The notes under the pieces: model-generated | What the model was told of the DNA's origin: nothing | Seen by the model: only the letters and a program-made list of their open reading frames with translations | Database searches by the model: none | From: Chlorella sorokiniana | Lineage: Eukaryota; Chlorophyta; Trebouxiophyceae; Chlorellales; Chlorellaceae | DNA length: 64,000 nt | Direction of reading: 5' to 3' | Assembly (NCBI GenBank): GCA_025917655.1 | Contig: CP084617.1 | Coordinates: 1,426,001-1,490,000 of the forward strand | Made by a program: the position numbers and the translations under genes | Shown: piece by piece, positions 44,814 to 58,200 of the stretch | Position numbering within the stretch: the stretch's first letter is position 1 | Layout: each line of letters opens with the position of its first letter

Positions 44814-47800
44814 CTATCTTGTTGCAGGGATGCGGCCGTGCAGCCAGCCCATGATGGTATGGAAAGCATCGTCATGCAAGGGGTCAAGGTCTGGTATCCG
44901 CGCTGGCAGCGACAGCGTCGGGGTTCCTCCCCAGCTTGCGCCGCGTTCTGCTGCTGTATCTCCTTGAACTGCGTGGCATACGGCCGGTACGACGTATAGG
45001 TCCACCTGCAGGAGCGGTTCACGAAATTGCCAGCAGCAATTGGAGGGAGAACGGGCATAACAAGACGGAGACAGAGCTGGCATGGCACCGAGCAGAAGCC
45101 CCGGCTGCAGTGCCCCCAGCTGCATGCGCCGCCCGCTGCACCCACTTTTGCCACAGGCGGCCCAGTGCGCGCTGCATCTCCTCCCGCTGCTGCCGCGGTA
45201 TGGCCAGCAGAATGTCGGGCAGCTTCTCGGCGTCCGCCTCCGGTACACGCACGGTGAAGCGCGACAGGTCAACAATCGACTCAAATGAGACGTGCACATT
45301 GTCCTGCCACAGACCATGAGGGACCAGGGCAGCGGGAGCAAGGTGGGCAGCGAGGGGCCACGGAGGTTCGGGCCCGAGGCAGGCGGCGGGTCAGGGCTGG
45401 GCTGCGTGGGATCGGGAAGGCTGGTGCAGCGTGCAGCACTCACCAAGATGATTGTCGGTATGCAACTGGATCGGGAGGCCCGGGAGGCGAGGGGGCACGC
45501 ATGGGCACAAGGGAAGGAAGGTGTGAGTGAAGCGCGAAATGCGTCGGCCGCGGGCAGCAGGGGCTCAAGCACCTGCCCCGAGCCGCCAGCACCCCACAGA
45601 GCTGTCGAGATTCCTCCTTTGCTCCCGCACCCACACGGCACAGTGCGACTCCCCAACGCACCCTGAAGAACCCCCATTCACATCACTGGTGCCCCTCAAC
45701 CCTAGCCGCCGCCCCATCGATGGCCGCCATCCCCCGCCCCCCAGGCCGCCGCCCCATCGATGGCCGCCGCCCCACCCATGGCCGCCGCCCCCGGCCGCCA
45801 CCCCACCCGTGCAGCATGGCGTCCTCCATGCGTGCGCTCCAGCCGTCCCCGGCACCACCAGGCAGAAGACGGAGGAGGACAGCATCTCGCTGTAGTCGCC
45901 GCTCACATCGGCCGGCTGCACCCGCTCAGCGCCCTCGTTGCTGCGGGCGGGTCAAGGGGGGGAGTCGGGCAGGCAAGTGGAAGCCGTCTTGGTGTGCATG
46001 TGGCTAACCCAGCACTTGGTGCGGTGAAGCGGTTTGCTGCAGCCCTGGCGAAGGCTGTTGGGCCTCCCAGCGGCGGCAGGGCGCTTCACTGGAACCTTGG
46101 CACTCACTCCGCGATGAGGATCTTGTACTTTTGCAGCCACTGGTGCTGCCGCGACGCGGTGTCCAGCCGCTGCCGGATGCCCCGCGAGTAGGCAGGCAAG
46201 TGGTGCTGGACCTGCGGTACATGCGGTACAGGGGCGCAGCTGACACAGGCGATGCAGAGGCGGTGTAGCTTTGTCCTCCCAGCAGGGTGCACACCCCTTG
46301 TCAGCGGCGCACCCGCCCGTAATGGAAGGCCAGGAGCGGGCGCTTGCGGGCGGCGCCGCCGATGAGCGGTGAGGCGTGGTAGTGGAAGGGCGGCTTCATC
46401 AGCGGCACTATCAGATCCTGCGGAAAGGAAAACGGGGGCCTTGTGTTGATGGTGCGGGGTGTAGAGTGCGCCCGCTGTGTGAGAGAGAGGGGACAGGCAA
46501 GAGTTGGCTTGCGGACAACGGCAACATGTCACTGGGGAGGCGCTCAACAGGCTGGTGGGTGCTGCAGGCCTCATTCTTGGCGCAGGGCTGCTGGTATGCT
46601 CAGCACAAACATGAGCACAGCTATCACAGCGTGCTCAGCGCAGCCGCAGCCACGGGCACCTTGACTGGGTCGTAGCAGGGGTGGCCCGCAATCTTGCGCT
46701 GAAACCCAAACGGCTCAAACTGCAGGGCAGGGCAGGAGGCGGCCCAAGGGAGGGCAAGCAATAGGAGCCTGCCCAGAAGGCCGGCAATCACGGCTGAATG
46801 GACATCAAATGCAGGCCCAGCCTGGCAGCTGCTCGCACCTGTGGATGCACCACCTCGTCCCTGCAGTGTCAGGCGGGCAGACGAGCAACGTCAACCGTCA
46901 ACCGGATGCCCAGGAGAGAAGCTGCAAAGCCCCTGACCCCGACACGCAACTCTGGCTCTGTCCACACGCTGTGCACGCTTAAACATGTCTCCCAGCATGC
47001 CCTCCAGCAACAGCGGGAGCGGCAGCCTCACGAGTACACGTCGTCGCCGTAGGCGGTGCCGCTGGTGTGGTTGGCGTCCATGCGCCCCCAGTGGCTGAGG
47101 ATGATGGAGGGGCGGATGGCCGCGGGCACCCAGCAGGAAGCTTCGTCATGAGTTACCAGCCAGATGTGGTCCCGCCCGCCGCGGCGGTCCCTGCACCAGC
47201 GGCGATACGTCGGCGTCACTCGGCGCTTTCATGAAAGGTGCAGCAACCCCCCGCAGCATGGCTGGGCGGGGGAGCAACACGGAAGGGGAACAGCAGCAAC
47301 AAATGCTCCCCAGCCTGCCACGCCGGCCTGGCAGCCCGCCGGACCAGACAGCCCCCTGCCTCCCCACCCCACAGCGCACCAGTAGGGCAGGTGGGAGGAG
47401 AGCCAGTGATAAGCCTCCAGCAGCATGTTGGCGGCACCGTGCACGCGGTAGTGAAAAGGGGAGTACCACCAATCGCGCAGGGAGTCAGCGCCGTCGCTGG
47501 TGGGGCCGGACAGGAGGGGGTGGAGGCAGGGGCAGCGCTGCGGTCAGCAATCGTTCGGCAAGGAGGTGGCTGGTTGCAAGGTGCAGTGCAGAGGGTGTGG
47601 CGGCTTGGCCTGCTGCTGGATGCCCGATGCATCCACTCACACGCTCTGATCCAACTCACCGAACCGGATACATGAAGCATGAGGTGAACACGGGCACGTA
47701 AAAGTAATCTATGAAGGGGCGCAAGGCAATGCTGTCGTCAGCTAAGAAACGGTTTCAGGGTGCGCTGAGGCAGGCCTGCCAACCCTCTGGGACCCCCAGA

Positions 47801-50615
47801 GGGTGCCATGAACCCAGCCGGGTTGCCAGGAAGCTCATGCCCACCCACCCGCCTCCTCGGGGTCGAGCGTGCGGTGGCCGCTCTGCAACAGCATCTCCAG
47901 GAACCCGCTCTCCAGGTTGTAAGTGTAGTCGTCTGCGGGGAAGGAGAGCGGGCAGTGGGATGTGTACATCTGTATGTGGGTGTGAGTAGAGCGGGGGGGG
48001 ATACAGCCGCCAGAGGCGGGGGTGGCGTGGGGGGCGGACCTAAAGCTCAGATAAAGCTCTGGGGAGCTGCCAGACGGCTGGAGGACAAGCAGGCAAACAC
48101 CCACCCGCTGTGCCAGCGACAGGTCAACCTCGTGCAGGCAAGCAGAGGGGCCCTTCACACGTGATTCAAGCACCACATACAGGCATACGGGCGCGGCTAC
48201 GGCGACCGCTGGCATTTGGGCCATGCCAGCGGCAGCCCCTCACGCGTCAGCTCCGTGCCGTTGTCCTCGGGCGGTACAAGCGGGGCACGCAGTCTGTCAG
48301 CCCGCCGTCGTGCACGCGGTACTGCATCACCAGAGTGGCGTAGTCGGCCGGAAGCTCGTACCTGCGGACGCAAAAAGACAATCGCCACGACCGACCATGA
48401 GGCACACAGTCGGCACGGCGCAGAGCCGGCCACGCGGGTGGGATCACTCGCAAAAAGACGGCAAAGGGCTTCTGCGCTGCTCAGCCAAGGGCGCAGCTGG
48501 AGGGACCCTGCGCTCAGGCAGCGCCTCACACGTAGATGAGGGGCCGCCGCCGCGCCGCGTTGGCCGCAAAGTCTTGCGCCGCGGGCGTGTGCACGTGCTC
48601 CCGGATCCAGGGCCGCTCACGCAGCCTCGCCTCCCGCAGCGCATCGCTAGCATCCGCCAGCGGCGCGGCGGAGCGATGCGCGCAATCTATGCCGTGCCAG
48701 CCTGGATCGCACTTGCTGCACACCTCAAAAGGGGGTGGGGGGGAGGGAGAGGAGCAGGTGATACCGCCTGCACAGCCTGAAACCGGGCCCAGGTGCAGTA
48801 CAGGCAAGGCGACCAGGCCAAGTGCACGGCAGTGCCCTTGCTGCTCAGGAGCCCACCAGTACCCAGCCTTGCATTCGCCCCGCGCGTTGCACTGGTTGAA
48901 GCAGAACTGCGGCCGGGCAGGAGCAGGAGGGCCACGTTGGGCGTAGCGCGGCGGTGGACTGCCTGCTCACCCTACCTCAGTTCCCTGCAGCCCAGCAGCA
49001 GTGCGGTCCACAAGCCAGGGATGGCCCCACTGCTGAGCAACAAAGCAGTAGCTGTCTGCTTTGCCTTCCCCAGCTGGAAGACCCCCCCGGCCACTCACCA
49101 TTTCATACGGATCCTCGCAGGTGGGCCCCGCATACCCTGCACCGCCAGGTCAGAGCAGTGGCTGGGTCAGCCGCCCATACCGAGAGGAACCACCCGCCCC
49201 GTCGCACCCGCACAGCGCAGCTGCCTTGGCAGTCCGGCCCAGCAGCTGGTATGGAGAGCTGCAACATCCGCAGCCTAGCAGCAATCGCAGCCGCAGCAGA
49301 GGGGGTTGCAGGGTCACCGGCAGAGCGGGCAGCGCCTGCGGAGGGGTCCCTCACCTGGGATGAAACAGTTGCAGGCGAAGCGCGGCTTCTCCGCCATGCA
49401 CCACCCCTCTGGGCCAAACAGGTCTTCAGGGTCGGTTGTGCCCCAAGTGGTGGCCCGCCCATCCACGGTAATGTTGGGTTGGCAAAAGTGCCCCATGGGG
49501 CGCCCCGCCCTCACTGGTGGCGCGTCTGCAGACCAGGAGAGCAGGAGGGGTTTCAAACCGCACACAGCAACAACATGCAAGGCCGCTGCAAGTGCAGGCA
49601 GCACCGCCATCAGCGGCAGCGCTGGGTCTTGCCAAGGGGCGCATCCGGCGGCGCGGGTATGCGGCCATAGGTTGTGTTGGATGGGCAGTAGCAGGCCGCC
49701 ACGGTGTCGTCACAGAACCCTGGGCGGCACGGGGAGGGAAAGCAGCGCAGCTGGGTGGCCCGCAGCGGCTGGCAGCTGCAGGTGCCAGCCCAGCAGCAGC
49801 CGCGGCATGCCCCCACCCGCGCAATGCGACCGCGTCAGCTCTGCTGAGTTCTCCACGCCGATTGTCTCGGTTGCATTCACTGGCATGGGTCCCCGCTCGA
49901 AACCCTCGGTGCGCCACTTGTGCACGCAGTGGCGCTTCAGCGGCTGCACAGTGTGCGGAGAGGAGGGGGAAGTCCTGCCTGGAGGGCACACTGGCCACGC
50001 AAGGGATTTATGGCAGCCCGCATAATCAGGCAGCATGCATTGGCACATAGCAAGCGAGCCGCAGGCTTGCGCCGCGCCTTCATGCAGTTGAAGTCCTGGA
50101 AGCCCGCCGGGCACGTGCAGAGGCCGGTGAGCGCCGAGCATACGCCCACCTGCGGAGGTGCCGGGATACAGCAAAGATGACTGCAGCTTGCTGTGCAAAA
50201 GGTGAATAACATTGAGGCCTTCAACAAGATGGCGACGAACGAGAGTCCAAGCAGGCAGGCTGCCCGCCTGGCAGTGGGACGCTTGCCTTGACGCAGTCCA
50301 GGCTGCAGGTCTTGTTGCCGCGCGGCGCGCCGTCATTGCAGGCGCCTCTGCCTGCGTCAAGTAGTCCAAGCACCAGGTTCCCAGAGTGCCTTCGCACTGC
50401 TGCCGCGTTGCTGCGTCCACTGCATGCTTCGCAGAGCTGCTTGCGGGAACGCCGCCGCGTCCGGTGCCGCCAACGGCGGGCGCGCTGCTCCACACAACGT
50501 GCAAGGAGGCCGCCTGAAAGACGTAGGCAGCTGCTAGAACAGCAATTACCGCAATTCCTGCTGAAATGGTGTAGCCAGCCGTTTTGTAGCGCCTAGGTGG
50601 CGGATTGATCGCCAT
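44814..50615 (-). CDS. Exostosin-family glycosyltransferase (GT47) with EGF-like modules
   Basis: A secretory-pathway transferase of the exostosin family. The chosen start at 50615 gives MAINPPPRRYKTAGYT and a membrane segment GIAVIAVLAAAYVF. Cysteine-rich EGF-like modules follow: CSALTGLCTCPAGFQDFNC (about 50090-50150), FCDDTVAACYCPSNTTYG (about 49660-49730), GWCMAEKPRFACNCFIPG (about 49355-49410) and CSKCDPGWHGIDC (about 48690-48725). The catalytic domain begins with RPLIYVYELPADYATLV (about 48340-48540) and includes YSPFHYRVHGAANMLLEAYH (about 47410-47475), DHIWLVTHDEASCWVPAAIR (about 47110-47180), SIILSHWGRMDANHTSGTAY, SEMLSSSVFCLVVPG (about 45850-45900) and FESIVDLSRFTVRVPEADA (about 45230-45290). 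The tail HDDAFHTIMGWLHGRIPATR stops at 44814. A frame change between KEIQQQN and PDLDPLHDD (about 44920) may be a one-base error. Substrate is unknown. EGF modules beside exostosin domains are a known combination in green algae. Confidence 0.83.
45706..45805. repeat. Imperfect GCCGCCGCCCCATCGATGGCC repeats in exostosin intron
   Basis: Several imperfect copies of a CCGCCGCCCCA(T/C)CGATGG(C) motif lie in tandem within an intron, just before the exon encoding SEMLSSSVFCLVVPG in sense terms. Confidence 0.65.
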
Positions 50616-50823
50616 CTGCAGCGCCGGCCACCAGGCGGATGGTCGTGGGCAAGATACATGAATGCTATTGTCAAGCGTGAGTTTGTGTTGCGAAAGGGCG
50701 CTCAAGGCGTGAACCTTGGTTGTACTGCGTAGGGCGCGGTACGCATCTTCCCAAAGAACTTTCACTGGATGTCGTTTTATAGATGGACGCTTTTACCCGC
50801 CTGCTCATGCCAAATACATCCCA
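50616..50823. promoter_or_regulatory. Head-to-head promoter region, exostosin / DAK
   Basis: A 208-bp gap between the divergent starts of the exostosin gene (minus) and the dihydroxyacetone kinase gene (plus). No distinct regulatory motif was recognised. Confidence 0.4.
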
Positions 50824-52125
50824 ATGGCGGCCAAATCACTGATAAATGACCCCGCCACGGTTGTCACCGAGGCGCTTGAGGGGCTCGTGTCTGCAACCCC
50901 CACTTGGCCCTCCTTGAAGGCTTCCCAGAGGTGAGAAGCCGATCGCAACCATCGATCGCGCCAGCCAATGACCCCCTCGCTGCCGCAGCGCCGCCTCAGC
51001 CGCCCGGCATGTGCACCGCCCCTGCCGCTGCCGCAGGTCAAGGTGGTGGTGGATGTGACGCACGACAAGTCCAAAGTGTCTGTCATCTCAGGTGCGCCCT
51101 GCACGCATTTCTGCCTACTGCGGCTGGCTGCTGGGGTGGTTATTGGTCTCATGAACCGCGGCAACCCGCGGCGCAACCGGGCCACCCTCCCTGCGCAAAA
51201 CGCTGTCCAGGCGGCGGCTCCGGGCACGAGCCCGCCATGGCCGGCTACGTGGGGTCCGGCATGCTGGCGGCCGCCGTGTGCGGCGAGGTGTTTGCTTCTC
51301 CCAGCGAGGATGCGGTGCTGGCGGCCATCCGGGCCACCACGGGCGAGGCGGGTAGGCGGCGCGCTCTCACCCTGCCAGAGGACTGAAACCCTTCAACCTG
51401 CCTTACTGCCTGCCAACTTGCAAGCATTTCAGCGCCCAGTGTCATGAAGCTTATGCTTGTTATCTAAGGTTGTTTGCTGCCCGACCCCCTCCGCCCAGGC
51501 TGCCTGCTGATTGTGATGAACTACACCGGCGACCGCCTCAACTTTGGGGCGGCGGCGGAGCGGGCCAAGGCTGAGGGCCTGGCCGTGGAGATGGTGGTGG
51601 TGGCAGGTGGGTGGAACACAGCACTGCAGGGGAACCTGTTTAGGATCATCAAATGGCTTGATCAGGCAGCGCTGTGCCTCCTGGGGATTCCAAGGTGCTC
51701 CCAGCAGAAAGGGCGCACGCTGTAGCAGGCAGCGGGGTGTGCTGTGTGACCCCCACCACGCGGGCGCCTGGCGCCCTGCCAACCTGTCTGCCGCAGATGA
51801 CTGCGCGCTCGAGTCCAAGGCGGCTGTGGGCCGCCGCGGCGTGGCCGGCACCGTGCTGGTGCACAAGTGCGCGGGGCGGCGGCGGCGGCGGGCGCCAGCC
51901 TGGCGCAGGTGCTGGCGGTGGCCGAGGATGCGGCGGAGCGGGTGGGCACCATGGGCGCCAGCCTCACTGAGTGCACGCCGTTTGGGCGGCCGCGGGGCAC
52001 GCGTCTGGGGCCGGAGGAGTTGGAGATGGGGCTGGGCATCCACGGAGAGCCGGGCGCGTACCGGGAGCGCGTCAGGTGGGGGGGGGGGCGCTGGCGGGAG
52101 GGTGTACTGGGTACGCAGGCGGGAT

Positions 52126-52161
<36 letters not shown>

Positions 52162-54390
52162 GGGTGGGCGGCGCAGCGTGGCACAGCATGGACAGCGAGG
52201 GACAGGGAGCCTGCGGCTGTACCGCGGCAAAGTCGCTGGCCTGCGCCCGGCGTTACGCTGGTCTCCCAGAATACCTCATGTCCAAAACCTCCGGAGCTCT
52301 GACCTGCGGCGCCTTCCCCCTTAACCAACACACGCTCACAGCCTCCCCGCCTCCCCGCCCATCCAGGCCTGTGTCGGGCATTGTGGATGAGCTGCTGATG
52401 CGGGTGGCGGGCCAGGCAGACTCGTACTTGCAGCTTCAGAGCGGTGAGGCGTGTGCTCGGCACTACGCGGGGCTAGGGACACGTGTGTGTGTGTGCCCAC
52501 GAGGGGCTGCCCATCAGGTCCCGCTGCCTCATGTCCCTCACGGGGTTAGCATGCTTCCGAGCTGCACCCTGCGTCTCTCTGCCCCTGCCTCTTGATCTGC
52601 CCTGCGTCTCAAACAAAGCTGAACACCCACCTTCACGCAAACGCCACCGCATGCCTGCCCTCGTCCCCCCACCCACCCACCCCCACACTCACACAGGGGA
52701 GAGCGTGGCGCTGCTCGTGAACAACCTCGGGGCCACCACCCCGCTGGAGATGCAGGTGGCGGCGGCCGCCGCCGCCGCCCATGCGCGTCGCCAGCTTGGC
52801 GTGACCGTGCAGCGCCTGTACTGCGGGCGGTACATGACCTCCCTGGACATGCACGGCCTGTCCCTCACGCTCATGCGCCTCGACGATGCCACCCTGGCGC
52901 TGCTGGATGCGCCCACAGAGGTGCTGTGGCAGGGGCAGGGTTTGTCGCAAGGGCCAGGCTCAAACAGCTTTGCCTGGCTGCCCCTCACTCTTTCCACGCA
53001 TGTTGATTTGCTTCTTCAACGGCAGGCAGGCAGGCAGGCAGGCAGGGTTGAGTGCCTGCAGGGCTGTGTGGGTGCGGGCTCGACCCTTGACCGCCGCCAA
53101 GATCTGCCCTCCTGCAGGCGCCTGCCTGGCCCGCCGCCCCTCCTGCCTACGCTCCCAACAAGCCCCGCCTGGCGCTGCCGCGGCGCCGCCGACGAACACC
53201 CGGCGCCGCCGCCCGGCGGGTGGGCCTGCCAGCGAGGCCGGCCGCGCCGCGCAGCGGTGCGTGGGCGCTGCGTGCGAGGCGTTGCTGGCGGCCGAGGCTG
53301 AGCTGAATGCGCTGGATGCCAAGGTGCGCAGCGCATGCGGCAGGCTGTTACTGTTGGAGGGGGCTCCCTCTTTCCCTGAGATGAGCAGTGTGCTGCTGCC
53401 GCCGCTCAGGCAGAGCAGCAGGTGCAGGCAGCCCCTGCTGCCTGCTCGGCACCCAAACAAGGGTGCCTGCTGTCACGGCCGGCCCAGCGCTTCAGACCCA
53501 TCCGTCCTCACTCACACTGGGCGTCGCCTCCTCACCCGTCCAACCCGCCCCACACACACACAAACACACACACACGCGCCCCCCCACACACACAACACAC
53601 ACACACACCGCTCCCCCCACCCCCACACACACACACGGTCGCCCCCCCCCCACACACACACGCACACAATGCTGCCCCACACATACACACACACGCGCGC
53701 GCCCCCAAAACCCGCCAGGTGGGCGACGGCGACTGCGGCTCCACCCTGGCCAAGGGCGCCGCCGCGGTGCAGCAGCAGCTGCCCGCCCTGCCCCTGGACG
53801 ACGCGGCGGCGGCGGCGCTGCAGCTGGGGCGCACGCTGGGCCGAGCCTGCGGCGGCACCAGCGGGGGCGGTGGTGAGGGCCCGCCGCCGCTTCCTGGTCG
53901 GCGAGCATGCTGCTGAGGAGATCAACATCAGCTTGCTACCTGCATGAAAGCTTCGGCACATTTTTCATCGACACATCCGTCCCTCGCCCTGGCACCGCAG
54001 TACAAGATCCTGCTGACCGCCACTGCTGCGAGCCTGCGCCAACGCGGCGCCGCCACCTCGCTTGGCCTGGAGGCTTTGGCGGCGGCGTTGCTCGACGGCA
54101 CGGCCGCGGTCAGCAAGTACGGCGGCGCGCAGCAGGGCAGCCGCACCATGCTGGATGCCCTCATCCCCGCCGCCCACGCGCTGGCGGCGGCAGCGGCGGC
54201 AGGCCAAGACGCGGCGGCTGCCGCCGCCGCCGCCGCTGCCGCCGCCTCCGAGGGCGCCGAGGCGACCAAGGGCATGTCGGCGGCAGCCGGGCGCAGCAGC
54301 TACGTGCCGGATGCGGCGCTGGCGGGGCATGTTGACCCGGGCGCGCGGGCGGTGGCAATCTGGCTGGATGCCGTGGCACGGGCGCTGTGA
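50824..54390 (+). CDS. DAK: Dihydroxyacetone (glycerone) kinase, DAK1-DAK2 fusion
   Basis: A cytosolic ATP-dependent kinase that phosphorylates dihydroxyacetone to DHAP, feeding triose metabolism; relatives also act on other small carbonyl substrates. The start [20 protein letters not shown] matches the family N-terminus. The DAK1 (substrate) half shows GGGSGHEP, split by an intron (51091 / about 51211), the [13 protein letters not shown] block (about 51517-51555), [13 protein letters not shown] (about 51946) and [13 protein letters not shown] with the substrate-binding His (about 52847-52885). After a linker, the DAK2 (nucleotide) half shows [14 protein letters not shown] (about 53719-53760), [22 protein letters not shown] (about 54127) and [18 protein letters not shown], with its Mg-binding Asp set intact. 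It ends at TGA 54388-54390. About nine exons. An Ala run sits in DAK2 near 54215-54250. Exon 1/2 phase is not fully resolved. Confidence 0.9.
52128..52160. repeat. (TG)n run after a DAK donor
   Basis: Follows the donor near 52076 (GTGGGGGGGG) after the exon ending in [10 protein letters not shown]; it lies within the first 85 bases of the intron. Confidence 0.85.
53548..53697. repeat. CA-rich 150-bp array before a DAK acceptor
   Basis: Alternating (CA)n and poly-C runs fill the intron up to about 20 bases before the CAG acceptor of the exon encoding [14 protein letters not shown]. Confidence 0.88.
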
Positions 54391-55249
54391 TGGCGGCCGC
54401 TCCATTGGGACTGCAGGCAGCTCGTGTGTCCCGTTTGGGTTGCATGAACCCAATCAAGCCGCTCGCCCTTGGTCTCAGCTTTTGGATGTCCTGCACCACC
54501 TTCAGGCCGTGTAATGATAGATGAGCAGGCGACAGGCGCTGCTCCCTTGGATGCGCCAACCCAGTCGAGCGCGTGCGCATGCTGGCGCTGCCAGCTTTCC
54601 ACCTTCCCCTGCCAACATGCTCAGCCCCCTTCGCAGCAGCGGGTGCTGCTCCGGCCACGCAGCCGCAATTTTCGCTTTGGCTGCAGGTCAGAAAGCACTG
54701 GGTGCACCACAGACCCGGTTCCTGGCACGTCGTCTCGGGGACGTGAGCGCCGGGCTTGAACAGAAGCACAAGCAACAGCTTCAACAGCGACAGAACCACA
54801 AGCAAAGCCCACCAGCAACAGCCGGTAGACGCTCGTACAGGTAAGCTGCCCAAGGCTGAACCGATGCGGCCAGGGGAGCAGCTCCCTGCCGCCACCGGCT
54901 GCTTTCAGCCGCGGCACACAGGGTTCCTTGCTCTGATGCAGGGCCCCCTGGGGTGGGGTCGAAGAGATCGGTGCAATGCTGCCGACCAAGCTGCGCACCC
55001 CGCCCTCCCGCGGTGGCAGCACCAGCCCCTGGGCGACGCTGCTGCCCCGCTCTCACTCCTACAACGCGCTCAGCCGGGCCCAGGTGGCTGCTGCAACATG
55101 TGGGCCAGCTCCTGTGCCTTGGAACTTGTCACCTGCCTTTGACCTAGCGTAGATTGATAATGAAACCCCTTGGGTTGTCCATTTGTGTCTCCATTGTGAT
55201 TCCTGCAGAGGGCCATGCTCCCCTCCACAACCTCCGTCTACCCCCCACC
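54391..55249. other. Intergenic, no recognised gene
   Basis: It contains the 3' end region of the DAK gene and the upstream region of the second GT14-like gene. Open frames of 90-130 codons exist on both strands (for example minus 54621-55022), but none shows a domain, splice context or composition that supports a gene. Confidence 0.5.
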
Positions 55250-58200
55250 ATGCAGGCCCCTGACAGCCGCCTGGAGCGCCTGCTGCGCACGCGGATGCTG
55301 CGTGGCGCCCTGCTCGTCCTCATTGCCATCATCCTGGCGGTGAACTGCGTGTGGGCCGCGCAGGCGGTGGCGGCATGGCGCCAGGGGTACGCCCCGTCGG
55401 ACGGTCAGCAGCAGCTGCTGCTGCAGCGGCTGAACAGCACCCGGCTGTCTGTTGAGGTCAGCAGGGTGGGCGACGAGCAGGGAGAGCGCAGCACCTATGT
55501 GGTCAATGCGCAGCTGCTGGGCCCCGACGGCGGCGGCGGCGGCAGCGGAGGCGGCAACCAAACAACGCAAGCGCAGCAGGCGGCACAAGCTGGCGCAGCG
55601 GCGGCGGCGGCTGCAGCAGCTGAGCAGCTCTTGGATGATTCGCCATCCGAGCAGGAGCGGCAGCGCCAGCAGGAGCAGCAACAGCAGGAGCAACAGGGGC
55701 AGCAGGGCGGGCAGCAGCAGGGCTCCAGCTTTGTGGCGCAGCTGAAGGGCATGGGATCGTCGCTGGGCCTGATCGACGCCCATGAGCGGGGCAGCGTCGG
55801 TAAGAAAGGCGGCCCTGGCAGCGGCCAAGCCGCGCAGCCGCCGTCAGAGTCGGTCCCCACTCCAAGCCGCTCGCCACCGCCGTCGCCATCGCCGCCACCA
55901 CCTCCACCACCCCACAGGTGCGTTGCAGCGCGGTTGGGCGTCATTCCTGGGGCGGCTGCTCGGCAGCCCCTTCTGCTTTTATTGCTGATCCAGGCAGTGC
56001 CTGCCCTCCTCCTTTGCCCCTATCTTCCTCCTGCAGGGCGGTGCTGAGGATGCCAGAGGAGGGCGCCCGCAGCGGCGACGCCTGCGCCCAGGTGCCCACT
56101 CAACTCCCCCGACCTGCCGCCCATGCTGCTTGCCAGCAGCCCCTGCCGGGGCGGTGCCGCCGCTGCCAGAGCTTGTCGCAGCTCCTGCGCAGCACACATC
56201 TGACCAGTTTCCTTTCTCTTTGGTGCTGCCTTTGTCGCTGCGCACCTCGGCGCCGCAGGCGCTGGGCGTGCCGCGCGTGGCCCTCCTGTTCCTCACCCGA
56301 GGCGAGCTGCCCCACCACGAAACATGGCGCCTGTGGTTCGAGGCGGCAGCGGGGATGCTGCCAGTGGAGCAGCTGCGCGCCGCGGCCTGCCCTGCAACGC
56401 AGGCGGCGGCGGCTTCAACAGCCCCTGCCGCTGAGTTGGAGTGGCAAGAACACCAACCGTCCTGGCGGCCCGCAGACTCTCGCCCTGTGCAAGAGTCTTG
56501 GCAGGAAGGGTTAACGGAAAGAGCGGATGCGTGCGGCTGGAACGCGAGTTCGGGGCAGACGCTTCAAGGCAGCAGCGGCGGGCCCATTGAGCAGCAGCAC
56601 CTGTTCAGCGTGTACATCCACGGGCCGCCCAACATCACAGGTGGGGTGGGCCGCTGCCTGCACACGCAGCAAGGTCAGGAGGAGAAGCTTATGTTGGGCA
56701 GACAGGGGGCACAGCAAGCCGGCCCAGCCCTGCAGGCTGCCCCTGTGTCCAGCCTGGCATTGCCCCCATCCGCTGTGCAGACGAGCACCTTCCCAGCCTC
56801 TTCCGCAGCCGCCTCATCCCCGACCGCATCTTTCCAGAGTGGGGAACGCACCAGGCAAGCCGCCCTTGCAGCCTGCCAACCCCGCCTTAAACACCTGTCG
56901 GTCGTCGCCAGCACAAACGTGGCTCCGCTGATGGGCAGGCAGCGCAGAAAGGACCTTTCTTTCAGCACTTCAGCACGCTGCCTTGCCCATGCGCCCCCCC
57001 CCCCCCTTTCCCCTCTCCCTGCAGTTGGTGGAGGCCACCCGTTACCTGCTGTGGGAGGCGTTCAAAGACCCGCTGAACCAGCGGTGAGCCTTGAAGGACA
57101 TTGCCGCGGCCAAGGGCTGGCTCATTGACCGGGCAACCACCCCAGCAGTCGGCGCACCTAGTCCGCACTTCAGCCGCCACCCCTGCTCCCTCCCCCTTCT
57201 CCCGCAGGTTTGTGCTGGTCAGCGAGAGCGACGTGCCGCTTACGACCCCCTCACCATGCACCAGCAGCTGCTGGCGGAGGACAAGTCGCGGGTGAACGCG
57301 TGCCGCCATGTCGCTCCCACCGATGTTCGGCGCTGGACCTGGCGCATGTCGGTGCGCTTCCTGGCTGGCAGCACATGCTGTCACTGCTTTGCCCTTCAAT
57401 TGACCGTGCCTATGCAGCTGATAGAGGAGCGGGCTTTTGGGACGGATGCAACATCCTGCGTTCTGGCTTGGCTCTTGCACAGGGTCCCGACCTCAAGTCG
57501 TGGCACTGGCGCAAGAGCAGCCAGTGGTTTGCCATGGTGCGGCGCCACGTGCGGCTGGTGCTGGAGGATGTGGACGTGTTCAGGAGGTGTGGGTGGTGTG
57601 TGTGTGTGGGGGGATGAGGGTTGGGGTGGTTGGGATGGGGGTGGGGGGAGGCAATTGCGACGATTACACAAAGTTGTGGAGCCGCCGCCGGATGCGGCTC
57701 TGTGCCGTCACGCCCCTCGAACCCGGTTTCCGCCTGCGAAGGTTTGAGGAGCACTGCTGGAACGGGTGGGACAGCGACTACCGGCGCTGGCGCGACTGCT
57801 TCTCCGATGAGGTGATGCCCCAAATGCAACACAATAAGCATGGCGCCCGGCTGGCCCTGCACCCTGCCTCCTGCCCGCTGCTGCGCCTGCCCGTGCGGCC
57901 AACCGGCCAGATAGGGCCGTCTGCTTGTCTGCATGCAGCGGCCGCGTGTGGGCACGACTTGCTTTTGCTGCCATGTGACATGGGCTCAACCGGCACATGC
58001 ACCCTGCCACGCCCCCGCTCCACCCACTGCCCGCCCGCAGCACTACTTTGCCACTCTGCTGGCCAGCAAGGGGCTGGACGGCGAGACGATCTGCCACATC
58101 AACGGCGTGGTATGGGCAGACTGGAGCAGGGGGGGAGCGCACCCGAGGGCATACAAGTGAGGCCCCTCGCTTCGCAGCCTGCACTGCAAGGCAATTGCCC

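Noticed and set aside
53512-53961. Val/Cys-rich minus-strand frame
   Set aside because: Translation of the intronic CA/C-rich array; simple-repeat artefact.
54161-55056. Minus-strand open frames (up to 244 codons) after DAK
   Set aside because: Partly antisense to the DAK2 Ala-rich region, otherwise without motif, splice support or recognisable signal peptide.
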